Shown: piece after piece, positions 8,489 to 17,580 of the stretch
Layout: every line of letters starts with the position of its first letter
Numbering within the stretch: the first letter of the stretch is position 1
Source: Mesorhizobium norvegicum
GTDB taxonomy: Bacteria > Pseudomonadota > Alphaproteobacteria > Rhizobiales > Rhizobiaceae
NCBI RefSeq assembly: GCF_004919685.1
Contig: NZ_SMYZ01000072.1
Coordinates: 1-47,612 of the forward strand
Length of the DNA stretch: 47,612 bases
Reading direction: 5' to 3'
Made by a program: the position numbers and the translations under genes
The notes under the pieces: generated by a model
Told to the model about the DNA's origin: nothing
The model's database searches: none
Seen by the model: only the letters and a program-made list of their open reading frames with translations

Positions 8489-9622
8489 TCAGGCCCCTGC
8501 CCGCTCCATGCCAAGCCGTGCAATGCGGCGAAGCTCGTCGATCGGGGTCAGGCCGCCGCTGCGCTCATAGTGCCAGAAGGTCCAGCCGTTGCAGGCATCC
8601 AGACCCTGCACTTCGGCGCCGATCTTGTGGATCGAACCGGCGCTGTCGCCGATCGCCACCGTACCGTCGGCGCGTACCTTGGCCGCCCAGCGCTTCTTGG
8701 CGTCGTAGAGCGTCGCACCCGGCAGCATCAGCCCGGTGTCGATCAGGCTGACGAAAGCAACGCGCGGCTCGGCGCGCTTGCCGGTCAGCACGGTGAGATC
8801 GGCACCATCCAACGGCCGCACCGCGTCGATGCGCTCGTTGGCGGCGTCGATATAGGCCTGCTCGCGTTCGATGCCGACGAAATGGCGGCCGAGGCGCTTG
8901 GCCACCGCGCCGGTGGTGCCGGAGCCGAAGAAGGGATCGAGCACGATGTCGCCCGGTTTGGTCGAGGCCATCATGATGCGGGCAAGCAGCGCTTCCGGCT
9001 TCTGAGTCGGATGCAGCTTGTCGCCATTGTCGTTCTTCAGCCGCTCGCCGCCGGTGCAGATCGGAAACAGCCAGTCGGAACGCATCTGGATGTCGTCGTT
9101 GGACGCCTTCATCGCTTCGTAGTTGAAGGTATAGCCCTTGCCCTTCTGGTCGCGCGTGGCCCAGATCATCGTCTCATGCGCATTCTGGAAGCGGCGGCCA
9201 CGGAAATTCGGCATCGGGTTGGTCTTGCGCCAGACGACGTCGTTGAGAATCCAGAAGCCGAGATCCTGCATCTTGGCGCCGACCCGGAAGATGTTGTGAT
9301 AGGAGCCGATGACCCAGATGGTGCCATTGGGCTTCAGCACCCGGCGCGCCGCCAGCAGCCAGGCCCGCGTGAAGGCGTCATAGGCCTCAAAGCTCTCGAA
9401 CTGGTCCCAGTCGTCGTCGACGGCGTCGACCTTCGACTGATCGGGGCGGTGCAGGTCGCCGTCGAGCTGCAGATTGTAGGGCGGATCGGCGAAGATGACG
9501 TCGATCGACTTTTCGGGCAGCCGGTCGAGCGCGGCGACGCAGTCGCCCTTGAGGATCGTATCCAGCCATTCGGATTGCTGGGGAGCGTGGGATAGCTCGT
9601 CGAGAAGACGCACGGCAGACAT
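8489..9622 (-). CDS. ccrM: Cell-cycle-regulated DNA adenine methyltransferase CcrM (GANTC)
   Basis: A 377-residue solitary beta-class N6-adenine methyltransferase. Motif IV DPPYNLQ is at residues 46-52 and the AdoMet-binding DPFFGSGTTGAVAKRLGRHFVGIE is near 226-250, the order expected for the beta class. The C-terminal 80 or so residues (YDAKKRWAAKVRADG… to TFWHYERSGGL) form the RAMA-type domain that CcrM uses to recognise DNA. CcrM methylates GANTC late in the alphaproteobacterial cell cycle and is essential in several rhizobia. I chose the ATG at 9622 over a TTG four codons upstream. No restriction enzyme is adjacent, as expected for an orphan regulator. CtrA control is known for the family, but I cannot point to a clean CtrA site in the 5' region. 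Confidence 0.94.
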   Translation of the reverse strand: MSAVRLLDELSHAPQQSEWLDTILKGDCVAALDRLPEKSIDVIFADPPYNLQLDGDLHRPDQSKVDAVDDDWDQFESFEAYDAFTRAWLLAARRVLKPNGTIWVIGSYHNIFRVGAKMQDLGFWILNDVVWRKTNPMPNFRGRRFQNAHETMIWATRDQKGKGYTFNYEAMKASNDDIQMRSDWLFPICTGGERLKNDNGDKLHPTQKPEALLARIMMASTKPGDIVLDPFFGSGTTGAVAKRLGRHFVGIEREQAYIDAANERIDAVRPLDGADLTVLTGKRAEPRVAFVSLIDTGLMLPGATLYDAKKRWAAKVRADGTVAIGDSAGSIHKIGAEVQGLDACNGWTFWHYERSGGLTPIDELRRIARLGMERAGA

Positions 9623-9786
9623 TCTGACACCCAAGGCACGCGTTACTGTTTTACTCTCTGTTATGGTTACCGATCAGCGTAAATATTCGGTGAAGACTGC
9701 CGAATTTGCGAAGCTGGCCCTGTTGGTGTATGCCGCGCCGCCTGAGCCTCCCGAGGCCCCTTCATCCTCCCATTGTCCGGATCGCC

Positions 9787-10473
9787 ATGCCCCAGCCAGA
9801 CCTTGTCATCTTCGATTGCGACGGCGTGCTCGTCGATTCCGAAATCATCGCCGCCCGCGTCGAGGCGGAACTGCTGACCTTGGCCGGCTACGAAATATCG
9901 GCTGAGGAGATTTCCGAGACCTATGCCGGACTGACCTTCAAGGACATCATGATGCGGGTCGAGGAGAAATCCAGCATACCCTTCCAGGCCTCGTTGATCG
10001 ACCGCGCCGAGGACCTGGTCGACCGCAAATTGCGCAGCGACGTGCGCGCCATAGACGGGGTTCGCGAGGCGGTCGCCGCGGTAACGGCGCCGCGCTGCGT
10101 CTGCTCGAATTCTCGCTCGGAGCGGATCGAGTTCATGCTGGAGAAGGTGCATCTGCTACCGTTTTTCGCCGGCCGGATCTTTTCGGCGCTGGAAATACCA
10201 AGCAAGAAGACCAAGCCGGCGCCCGACGTGTTCCTGTTCGCGGCGGAGACACTCAACGCCAACCCGGCGAACACTTTCGTCATCGAGGATTCCGTGCACG
10301 GCGTCCACGGCGCCAGGGCGGCAGGCATGCGCGTGATCGGCTTCACCGGCGCCGCCCACAGCTATCTCGGCCATGCCGACGCGTTGACCGAGGCCGGCGC
10401 CGAGACGGTGATCCGCCGCTGGGCGGAGTTGAAAAGCGTGATCGCGGCGCTGTCGGAGTGGTCGGACGCCTGA
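9787..10473 (+). CDS. HAD-IA family phosphatase
   Basis: A 228-residue haloacid-dehalogenase hydrolase of subfamily IA, resembling phosphoglycolate phosphatases and beta-phosphoglucomutases. Motif I is VIFDCDGVLVDSE, with both catalytic aspartates at residues 10 and 12. Motif II is the serine in VCSNSRSER, motif III the lysine in KKTKPAPDVFLFAA, and motif IV the FVIEDSVHGVHGA segment. A helical cap lies at about residues 16-85. The substrate cannot be assigned. It is divergent from ccrM and convergent with the lipoprotein gene, with a 7-bp-stem hairpin (10477-10496) just after its stop. The start ATG at 9787 was preferred to an upstream frame extension that lacks family similarity. Confidence 0.9.
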   Translation: MPQPDLVIFDCDGVLVDSEIIAARVEAELLTLAGYEISAEEISETYAGLTFKDIMMRVEEKSSIPFQASLIDRAEDLVDRKLRSDVRAIDGVREAVAAVTAPRCVCSNSRSERIEFMLEKVHLLPFFAGRIFSALEIPSKKTKPAPDVFLFAAETLNANPANTFVIEDSVHGVHGARAAGMRVIGFTGAAHSYLGHADALTEAGAETVIRRWAELKSVIAALSEWSDA

Positions 10474-10476
10474 GAA

Positions 10477-10496
10477 GCGTGCGCCGCGACGCACGC
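10477..10496. terminator. Hairpin between convergent genes
   Basis: GCGTGCG at 10477-10483 and CGCACGC at 10490-10496 form a perfect stem around six bases, directly after the HAD stop and before the convergent lipoprotein stop. No T-run follows, so factor-independent termination is uncertain. Confidence 0.4.
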
Positions 10497-10515
10497 CTCG
10501 TGCAGCTGCCGCGAT

Positions 10516-11238
10516 TTAGTTCGTCGCGGCGGTTCTCTTCCTCTTCTTCGGCTTGTCCGCAGTCGTCTTCGGCGCGTTTTCATCATAGCCGGCAAAGGCC
10601 TGATAGTCCTGCGCCGTCGGCTCGGGCACGACGACATTGGAATCGGTGAAGACGAACTGCGTAGCGACCGAGGGATCGGTGACCTGGACCTGATATTGGT
10701 GGATCTGCGAATAAAGCACGTCGGTGCCGTGCATCACCGCCGTGCGGATCGGCATGGTGATGGTGCCGGGCGAGAATTTCGGTCCCGGCACGATCTTGCC
10801 GGCGACCGCGATCTTCATCGTCAGCTGGCCGTTGGCACGGCTGCAGTCGCGTGTCACGTCGCTGACCGATGCCTGGTAGATGATGTTCGCCGACTCGTCG
10901 GGCGCAGTTGCAGCGGCGGCGTCGGCCTCAGCCTGGGCCGCGGCATCCTGCGCGGCGTCACCGGTCTTCTTGAGCTTGGGCTTGGGCTTCTGGGCATCCT
11001 TGGAATAGGTGTTGAAGAAGGCCGTGCCGTCTCGCACCGTCACTCTGGGACAATAGGCCTGCAACTGGCTGGCCAGTATCTTGGGATCCTGGGGCGGCGG
11101 TGGCGCCGTCGGATCCTTCTTGCCGATGCCGAGGTTCAGGATGCCATTGTCGCCCGATTGGCAGCCGGCGGCGGCAAGCATAAAGCCGGTGAGCGCAAGA
11201 CCCGCCAAAAAGCGACCACTGAATGTACGAAACGCCAT
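10516..11238 (-). CDS. Conserved rhizobial lipoprotein of unknown function
   Basis: A 240-residue exported protein. The N-terminus MAFRTFSGRFLAGLALTGFM is a signal peptide ending in the lipobox LAAAGC, so it is probably lipid-anchored. A proline-rich linker, a domain with two cysteines (in QAYCPRV and TRDCSRA), an Ala/Lys/Asp-rich insert at about residues 85-120 and a beta-rich region follow. The tail is basic (KPKKRKRTAATN). I recognise it as a conserved hypothetical lipoprotein of rhizobia without a known role. The start at 11238 was chosen because the signal peptide begins there; a frame extension 14 codons upstream is hydrophilic. It is divergent from thrC. Confidence 0.8.
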   Translation of the reverse strand: MAFRTFSGRFLAGLALTGFMLAAAGCQSGDNGILNLGIGKKDPTAPPPPQDPKILASQLQAYCPRVTVRDGTAFFNTYSKDAQKPKPKLKKTGDAAQDAAAQAEADAAAATAPDESANIIYQASVSDVTRDCSRANGQLTMKIAVAGKIVPGPKFSPGTITMPIRTAVMHGTDVLYSQIHQYQVQVTDPSVATQFVFTDSNVVVPEPTAQDYQAFAGYDENAPKTTADKPKKRKRTAATN

Positions 11239-11366
11239 GAAACTGCACTTCCCTCTCGCAAAGCTGGTGACGTATATCAACCGCGCGGCAAAAATGCGAC
11301 TGAGCCAGCGCAGAAATTAACCACCTTGCGGTGGACGGAAAAGCCAAGCAGTAACGGATTTGTGAC

Positions 11367-12764
11367 ATGCAATATGTGAGTACCCGCGGGGAAGCCCCCG
11401 TTCTTGGATTTTCCGACACCGTGCTGGCTGGGCTGGCGCGCGACGGTGGGCTTTACGTGCCGCGCGAGTGGCCGCAGTTTTCCGCGGCCGAGATCCGCGC
11501 CATGCGCGGCCTTGCCTATCCCGATCTTGCCATCCGCGTGCTGTCGCCGTTCCTTGGCGGCGAAATCCCGGCGCCCGTCTTCGAACGGCTGGTGCGCGAA
11601 GCCTATGCCACCTTCCGCCACGAGGCCGTCTGCCCGCTGGTGCAGACCGGCCCCAACACCTTCATCCTGGAACTCTTCCACGGGCCGACGCTCGCCTTCA
11701 AGGACGTGGCAATGCAGCTTCTGGCACGGCTGATGGACCATGTGCTTACCGAACGCGATCAGCATGCCACCATCGTCGGCGCCACCTCGGGCGATACCGG
11801 CGGGGCGGCCATCGATGCCTTTGCCGGGCGCAGCCGCACCGACATCTTCATCCTTTTCCCGCACGGCCGCGTCTCGCCGGTGCAGCAGCGGCAGATGACG
11901 ACATCGACGGCTGAAAACGTCCATGCGCTGGCGATCGAAGGCAATTTCGACGATTGCCAGGGCCTGCTCAAGGACATGTTCAACGATCACGGCTTTCGCG
12001 ACCGGGTTGCGCTTTCAGGCGTCAATTCGATCAACTGGGCCCGCATCATGGCCCAGATCGTCTATTATTTCTCCTCGGCGCTGTCGCTCGGTGCGCCGGA
12101 CAGGCCGGTCTCCTTCACCGTGCCGACCGGCAATTTCGGCGATATCTTCGCCGGCTACGCGGCCAAGAAGATGGGCCTGCCGATCGAGCGGCTGGTCATA
12201 GCCACCAACGACAACGACATCCTGGCGCGAACTTTTTCAACCGGCGAATACCGCACCAAAGGCGTCTTTGCGACCACGTCGCCATCGATGGACATCCAGG
12301 TATCGTCCAATTTCGAACGCTTGCTGTTCGAGGCCTCTGGCCGTGACCCGGCGACCGTGCGGCGCTATATGGACGGCCTGAAGCAGTCCGGCGCTTTCAC
12401 CATCGAAACCCAGCAAATCGCCAGCATGCGGTCCGAATTCGATGCCGGCCGAGCTGATATGGACGAGGTCGCCGCCACCATCCGCTCGACGCTCGCGGCC
12501 AGCAATTATCTGCTCGATCCGCACACCGCGGCTGCCGTGCATGTCGCGGTGGGCAAGGCGTCAGGCGCGGTGCCGATGGTGGTGTTGGGCACCGCCCACC
12601 CGGCAAAATTCCCGGCCGCCGTCGAAGCCGCCAGCGGCGTCTCGCCCGCACTGCCCGCATGGCTAGGTGGGTTGATGACAGCGGAGGAAAAATACACGGT
12701 ACTTCCATCCGACCTGAAAATGGTGGAAGATTACGTCGGCCGCCGCGCGCGGGCGGCGCGTTAG
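11367..12764 (+). CDS. thrC: Threonine synthase
   Basis: A 465-residue PLP-dependent enzyme that converts O-phosphohomoserine to threonine, the last step of threonine synthesis. The N-terminal MQYVSTRGEAPVLGFSDTVLAGLARDGGLYVP is the typical threonine synthase opening. The PLP lysine is Lys112 in GPTLAFKDVAMQ, and the phosphate-binding SGDTGGAAIDAF follows. Length and motifs match the bacterial and fungal-type family. The partner homoserine kinase gene is at 20891-21853 rather than adjacent. The M16 peptidase gene starts 14 bases after this stop with its own GGGAG, so the two are probably one transcript, an association common in alphaproteobacteria. Confidence 0.96.
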   Translation: MQYVSTRGEAPVLGFSDTVLAGLARDGGLYVPREWPQFSAAEIRAMRGLAYPDLAIRVLSPFLGGEIPAPVFERLVREAYATFRHEAVCPLVQTGPNTFILELFHGPTLAFKDVAMQLLARLMDHVLTERDQHATIVGATSGDTGGAAIDAFAGRSRTDIFILFPHGRVSPVQQRQMTTSTAENVHALAIEGNFDDCQGLLKDMFNDHGFRDRVALSGVNSINWARIMAQIVYYFSSALSLGAPDRPVSFTVPTGNFGDIFAGYAAKKMGLPIERLVIATNDNDILARTFSTGEYRTKGVFATTSPSMDIQVSSNFERLLFEASGRDPATVRRYMDGLKQSGAFTIETQQIASMRSEFDAGRADMDEVAATIRSTLAASNYLLDPHTAAAVHVAVGKASGAVPMVVLGTAHPAKFPAAVEAASGVSPALPAWLGGLMTAEEKYTVLPSDLKMVEDYVGRRARAAR

Positions 12765-12778
12765 GGAGTACTAGCCAT

Positions 12779-14071
12779 ATGGGTGTTGAGGTAAGCCGTC
12801 TGTCGAACGGCCTGACAGTCGCCACCGAAACCCTTCAAAGCATCGAATCGGTTGCCCTTGGTGCCTGGGTCAAGTCGGGTGCCCGCAATGAACGCGACGA
12901 CGAGCATGGCATGGCCCATCTGCTCGAGCACATGGCGTTCAAGGGCACGAAAAGGCGAAGCGCCTTCGAAATCGCCTCGGAAATCGAGGATGTCGGTGGC
13001 GAGATCAACGCCGCCACCAGCGTCGAGACCACCTCCTACTATGCCAGGGTGCTCTCCGACGACGTGCCGCTGGCCGTCGACATTCTTGCCGACATCCTGC
13101 AGGAGTCCGAATTCGACCCGCAGGAACTCGAACGCGAACAGCATGTGATCCTGCAGGAGATCGGCGCCGCGCACGACACGCCCGACGATATCGTCTTCGA
13201 CCGCTTCACGGAAACCGCCTATCGCCATCAGACGATTGGCCGCTCCATTCTCGGCACGCCCGAAACGGTCAAATCCTTCACCTCCAAGCAACTCCACGAC
13301 TTCATCGAACGCCAATATGGCGCCGAGCGCATGGTGATTGTCGCTGCTGGCGACATCAAGCACGACAATTTCGTGCGCGAGGTCGAAAAGCAGCTCGGCG
13401 GCTTCCGCAGCAAGGCCGACAGCACCATCCCGCAATATGCGCAATATGTCGGCGGCGACTTCCGCGAAGACCGCGACCTGATGGACGCGCAGATCGTGCT
13501 GGGGTTCGAGGGCCGCGCCTATCATGTGCGTGATTTCTATGCCTCGCAGGTGCTCTCGATGATCCTCGGCGGCGGCATGTCGTCGCGCCTGTTCCAGGAG
13601 GTCCGCGAGAAGCGTGGCCTGTGTTATTCGGTCTACGCCTTCCATTGGGGCTTTTCCGATACCGGCGTCTTCGGCGTCCATGCCGCGACCGGCCAGAGCG
13701 ATATCGCCGAACTGGTGCCTGTCATCATCGACGAACTGCAGAAGGCCGGCGAGAAGATCCTGCAGGAAGAACTCGATCGCGCGCGCGCCCAATATCGCGC
13801 CGGGCTGATCATGTCCGCCGAAAGCCCGGCCAGCCGGGCTTCGCAGATCGCACGGCAACTGCTTCTGTTCGGCCGGCCGATCGCCAAGGAGGAACTTATG
13901 GAACGGCTGTCGGCGCTGACGATCGAGCGGCTGACCGATCTGTCGTCGCGATTGTTCTCGACCAAGCCGACGCTTACCGCTGTCGGGCCTGTGGGTACGC
14001 TGGCGCCATACGAAGCGATCCTCGAATCGCTCGCGGGCACGCAGACCACGGCCCGCAAGCTCGCCGTCTAA
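12779..14071 (+). CDS. M16-family zinc protease (processing-peptidase type)
   Basis: A 430-residue peptidase of the M16 (pitrilysin/MPP) family. The inverted zinc motif HLLEH is at residues 47-51, with the distal glutamate in the ELEREQHVILQEI helix. The conserved glycine-rich segment GGGMSSRLFQEVREKRGLCYSVYAF comes at about 263-287, and the C-terminal half is the non-catalytic M16 domain. Bacterial relatives are close to the mitochondrial processing peptidase beta subunit. No signal peptide is visible, so it is likely cytoplasmic. The chosen ATG gives MGVEVSRLSNGL, the family start, with GGGAG upstream. A longer frame reaching back into thrC lacks similarity. A GTG-started acetyltransferase gene follows 15 bases later. 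Confidence 0.92.
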   Translation: MGVEVSRLSNGLTVATETLQSIESVALGAWVKSGARNERDDEHGMAHLLEHMAFKGTKRRSAFEIASEIEDVGGEINAATSVETTSYYARVLSDDVPLAVDILADILQESEFDPQELEREQHVILQEIGAAHDTPDDIVFDRFTETAYRHQTIGRSILGTPETVKSFTSKQLHDFIERQYGAERMVIVAAGDIKHDNFVREVEKQLGGFRSKADSTIPQYAQYVGGDFREDRDLMDAQIVLGFEGRAYHVRDFYASQVLSMILGGGMSSRLFQEVREKRGLCYSVYAFHWGFSDTGVFGVHAATGQSDIAELVPVIIDELQKAGEKILQEELDRARAQYRAGLIMSAESPASRASQIARQLLLFGRPIAKEELMERLSALTIERLTDLSSRLFSTKPTLTAVGPVGTLAPYEAILESLAGTQTTARKLAV

Positions 14072-14086
14072 GCCCCTCAAAGCGCC

Positions 14087-14683
14087 GTGTTCGCGCTCCC
14101 TTTCTTTCGCCGTGACCTGCCGGCGCTGAAAGGCGACCGCGTCACGCTGCGCGTACCATTCACCAACGACTACCGCGAGTGGGCGGCGGTGCGCGGCGAA
14201 AGCCGGGCCTTCCTCGAACCATGGGAGCCACGCTGGACTCCGGATGAACTCGACCGCACCGCATGGCGGCTGCGCATCAGCCGCTACCGCGAAGACTATG
14301 CGCAAGGCACCGCGATTGCCTTCTTCATCTTCGAGAGGAGCAGCGGCAAGCTTGCGGGTGGCATCACGCTCGGCAACATACGCCATGGCGTCTCGCAAAG
14401 CGGCCATGTCGGCTACTGGATCGGCGAGCGCTTTGGCGGCCGCGGCCTGATGACCGACGCGGTCAAGGTGGTGGCGCGCTTCGCCTTCGATACGCTGAGG
14501 TTGCACCGGATCGAAGCGGCCTGTATTCCCGACAATATCAGGTCGATCCGCGTGCTTGAAAAAGCCGGATTCCGGCGCGAAGGACTGCTGCGATCCTATC
14601 TCAGGATCAACGGCATCTGGCAGGACCACTACCTCTACGCCCGGATCGCGGACGATCCGCCGGGCGTTGGAACGAAGGACTGA
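14087..14683 (+). CDS. GNAT acetyltransferase, RimJ/RimL type
   Basis: A 198-residue N-acetyltransferase of the RimJ/RimL subgroup, whose members acetylate the N-termini of ribosomal or other proteins. Visible are the opening strand LKGDRVTLRVP, the GGITLGNI strand, the acetyl-CoA loop GYWIGERFGGRGLMTDAV at about residues 115-132, and the asparagine-containing DNIRSIRVLEKAGFRREG at about 158-175. A GTG start is used, 15 bases after the peptidase stop. The next gene begins with TTG four bases after this stop, so the acetyltransferase sits inside a tight thrC–M16–GNAT–GGDEF/EAL run. The physiological substrate is not deducible. Confidence 0.9.
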   Translation: MFALPFFRRDLPALKGDRVTLRVPFTNDYREWAAVRGESRAFLEPWEPRWTPDELDRTAWRLRISRYREDYAQGTAIAFFIFERSSGKLAGGITLGNIRHGVSQSGHVGYWIGERFGGRGLMTDAVKVVARFAFDTLRLHRIEAACIPDNIRSIRVLEKAGFRREGLLRSYLRINGIWQDHYLYARIADDPPGVGTKD

Positions 14684-14686
14684 TTT

Positions 14687-17575
14687 TTGACGAAATTCCT
14701 GCGCAACGGGCCGCTGTTCGCCTTTGTCCTCGCGACAATCCTGGCGCTGTGCGCGGCATCGTCGGCCTTCGCCGTCGAACCGATCAAGATTGCCCGCGAC
14801 GACGTCGCGCTCGACCTGTCCGGCGCCGTCGAGATCTACCGGAACCAGGGCGAGAATTTCCAGGTATCGACCGCGCCCGGGCCAGACGGCATCGTGCGGC
14901 GCATCGAGGTCGAGGCCAATGATGCGCGTTCGACTGGCGACTGGGCAGTGTTCGCTCTCGCCAACACCACCGACCAGCAGCTCGACAGGCTAATCGTCGC
15001 ACCGCATTTCCGCCTGGTGAATTCCGGCATCTTCTGGCCGGATCTCGGCTCGACACGCATCGCCGCCATCACGCCCAGCGAGGGCTTCGCGCTCGACCGC
15101 CAGACCAGCCCCGACGCCGACGTGTTCCGGGTGACGCTGAACCCCGGCACGGTGATCACCTTCATCGCCGAACTGGCCTCGCCGAAGCTGCCGCAGGTCT
15201 ATCTGTGGGATCCGGAATCCTACAAGGACTCGGTCAATTCCTACACGCTGTTTCGCGGCATCGTCATCGGCATTGCCGGCCTGCTGGCGCTATTCCTGAC
15301 CATCCTTTTCGTCGTCAAGGGAACCTCGATGTTCCCGGCGACGGCGGCACTTGCCTGGGCGGTGCTGGCCTATATCTGCGTCGATTTCGGCTTCCTCAAC
15401 AAGATCATCGAGATCTCGCCCGGCAACGAGCAGATGTGGCGAGCGGGAACCGAGGTGGCGCTGGCGGGAACCTTCGTGGTGTTCCTGTTCGCCTACCTCA
15501 ACCTCAACCGATGGCATGGCCATTTCAGCTATGGCGCGCTGGTCTGGATCCTCGGACTGGTGCTGATCGCCGGCGTCGCTATCGTCGACCCGGCGGTCGC
15601 CGCCGGCATCGCCAGGCTGTCCTTCGCCGCCACCGCGCTGACCGGGCTCGGCCTGATCATCTTCCTCGGCATACGCGGCTACGACCGCGCCATCATGCTG
15701 GTGCCCAGTTGGGTCATGGTGCTATTGTGGCTGTGCGGGTCGTGGATGGCGATCACCGGCATGCTCGACAACGATATCGCCCAGCCGGCCTTGGGCGGCG
15801 GGTTGATCCTGATCATCCTGTTGATCGGCTTCACCGTCATGCAGCATGCCTTTGCCGGCGGCGCGCTGCATCAGGGCCTGTTCTCCGACCTCGAGCGGCA
15901 GGCGCTGGCGGTGGCTGGATCGGGCGACACGGTGTGGGATTGGGACGTGCTGCGCGACCGCGTCGTCACCAAGCCCGATGTCAGCATCCAGCTCGGGCTG
16001 GCGCCGAATAGCCTCGGCGGTGCGGCACGCAACTGGCTGCCGGTGCTGCATGCCGACGACCGCGACACCTTCCGCACGACGCTCGACGTCGTGCTCGAAC
16101 ACCGGCGCGGCCGGGTGTCGCAGAATTTTCGCCTGCGCGGCGCCGACGGCCACTATCACTGGTTCTCGCTGCGCGCCCGCCCGGTCATCGGATCCGACGG
16201 CGAGGTCATCCGCTGTGTCGGCACCATGGTCGACGTAACCGAGCAGAAGAAGTCCGAGGAGCGGCTGCTGCACGACGCCGTGCACGACAATCTGACGGGC
16301 CTGCCGAACCGCGAATTGTTGATGAATCGGCTGGAAGCGATCATCTCGATCGCCCGCACCGAAGAGAAGGTGCGCCCAACCGTCTTCGTCATCGACATCG
16401 ACCGTTTCAAGCAGGTCAATGACGGGCTCGGCATCTCGGCCGGCGACACCATCCTTTTGACCATCGCACGCCGCCTGCACCGGCTGCTCAAGCCGAAGGA
16501 TTCGCTGTCGCGCTTTGCCGGCGACCAGTTTGCGCTGATGCTGCTTTCCGAACAGGACCCGGCCCGCATCGCCGCTGTGGCGGACGCCATCAAGCATGCC
16601 ATCAACAACCCCATCACCTTCGCCAAGCGCGAGATCGTGCTGACCGCATCGATCGGACTGATCACCTGGAATTCGCCGCAGATGTCGGCCGAGGACATGG
16701 TCAAGGATGCCGAGCTTGCCATGCATCAGGCCAAGCGCTTCGGCGGCGACAGGATCGAGCCGTTCCGTCCAGCTTTCCGCACTGTGGGTACCGACAGGCT
16801 GCAGTTCGAATCCGACCTGCGCCGCGCCATCGAACGGCGCGAATTCACCCTTGCCTACCAGCCGATCGTGCGGCTTGAGGATGGCAGCGTCGCCGGCTTC
16901 GAAGCACTGCTGCGCTGGGACCACCCGCGCCGCGGCATGATCCCGCCGGCGGATTTCATCCCGGTCGCCGAAAGCTGCGGGCTGATCGTGCAGCTCGGCC
17001 TGTTTGCCATGCAGCAGGCGGCGGAAGACCTGGCCAGCTGGCAAAAACAGATCGGCGACGCGCCGCTGTCGGTCTCGGTCAATTTGTCCAGCCGCCAGCT
17101 CATCCGCCGCGACCTGGTCAGCGACGTCCGCTCGGTCATCGCGCGCGCCAACCTGAAGCCGCGCTGCTTCCGGCTCGAGCTCACCGAATCACTGGTCATG
17201 GACAATCCCGAGCAGACCGCCCATGTGCTGACCAAGCTGAAGCAGCTCGGCATCGGCCTGTCGCTGGACGATTTCGGCACCGGCTATTCGTCACTGGCCT
17301 ATCTGACGCGTTTCCCCTTCGACACCATCAAGATCGACAAGAGCTTCGTCGACGACAACACGCCCAAGCGCGCGGTGCTGCTCAAATCGATGGTCAACAT
17401 GGCGCATGAACTCGGCCTGTCCGTTGTCGCCGAGGGCATTTCTGACGAAAGCGATGCGCTGGAATTGCGCCAGATGGGCTGCGAATATGTCCAGAGCTTC
17501 ATGTTCGGCGCGCCGATGCCGGGCGACCAGGTGCTGAAGACGCTGAAGGAGCAGTATCCGCTAACGCAAGCGTGA
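14687..17575 (+). CDS. Membrane GGDEF/EAL protein with degenerate GGDEF and intact EAL
   Basis: A 962-residue cyclic-di-GMP signalling protein. The order is a signal peptide (cleavage near AFA-VEP), a periplasmic 7TMR-DISM-like beta domain (about 30-180), seven membrane helices (about 187-395), a PAS domain ending in VDVTEQKKSEERL, a GGDEF domain and an EAL domain. The GGDEF signature is AGDQF (611-615), and the upstream inhibitory RxxD is KPKD, so cyclase activity and I-site binding are probably lost. The EAL domain keeps EALLRW (739-744), NLSSRQL, LDDFGTGYSSL, IKIDKSFV and VAEGI, so phosphodiesterase activity is expected. The degenerate domain may sense GTP, as in other hybrids. TTG start with GAAGGA upstream. 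It is convergent with yqgE, only 5 bp away. Confidence 0.93.
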   Translation: MTKFLRNGPLFAFVLATILALCAASSAFAVEPIKIARDDVALDLSGAVEIYRNQGENFQVSTAPGPDGIVRRIEVEANDARSTGDWAVFALANTTDQQLDRLIVAPHFRLVNSGIFWPDLGSTRIAAITPSEGFALDRQTSPDADVFRVTLNPGTVITFIAELASPKLPQVYLWDPESYKDSVNSYTLFRGIVIGIAGLLALFLTILFVVKGTSMFPATAALAWAVLAYICVDFGFLNKIIEISPGNEQMWRAGTEVALAGTFVVFLFAYLNLNRWHGHFSYGALVWILGLVLIAGVAIVDPAVAAGIARLSFAATALTGLGLIIFLGIRGYDRAIMLVPSWVMVLLWLCGSWMAITGMLDNDIAQPALGGGLILIILLIGFTVMQHAFAGGALHQGLFSDLERQALAVAGSGDTVWDWDVLRDRVVTKPDVSIQLGLAPNSLGGAARNWLPVLHADDRDTFRTTLDVVLEHRRGRVSQNFRLRGADGHYHWFSLRARPVIGSDGEVIRCVGTMVDVTEQKKSEERLLHDAVHDNLTGLPNRELLMNRLEAIISIARTEEKVRPTVFVIDIDRFKQVNDGLGISAGDTILLTIARRLHRLLKPKDSLSRFAGDQFALMLLSEQDPARIAAVADAIKHAINNPITFAKREIVLTASIGLITWNSPQMSAEDMVKDAELAMHQAKRFGGDRIEPFRPAFRTVGTDRLQFESDLRRAIERREFTLAYQPIVRLEDGSVAGFEALLRWDHPRRGMIPPADFIPVAESCGLIVQLGLFAMQQAAEDLASWQKQIGDAPLSVSVNLSSRQLIRRDLVSDVRSVIARANLKPRCFRLELTESLVMDNPEQTAHVLTKLKQLGIGLSLDDFGTGYSSLAYLTRFPFDTIKIDKSFVDDNTPKRAVLLKSMVNMAHELGLSVVAEGISDESDALELRQMGCEYVQSFMFGAPMPGDQVLKTLKEQYPLTQA

Positions 17576-17580
17576 GAGGC

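Noticed and set aside
9623..9786. CtrA binding site upstream of ccrM
   Set aside because: Expected from Caulobacter biology, but only loose TAACC-like fragments are visible, without a proper TTAA-N7-TTAA pair.
12761..14629. Minus-strand open frame of 622 codons opposite the M16 peptidase and acetyltransferase
   Set aside because: Shadow frame spanning two well-supported plus-strand genes.
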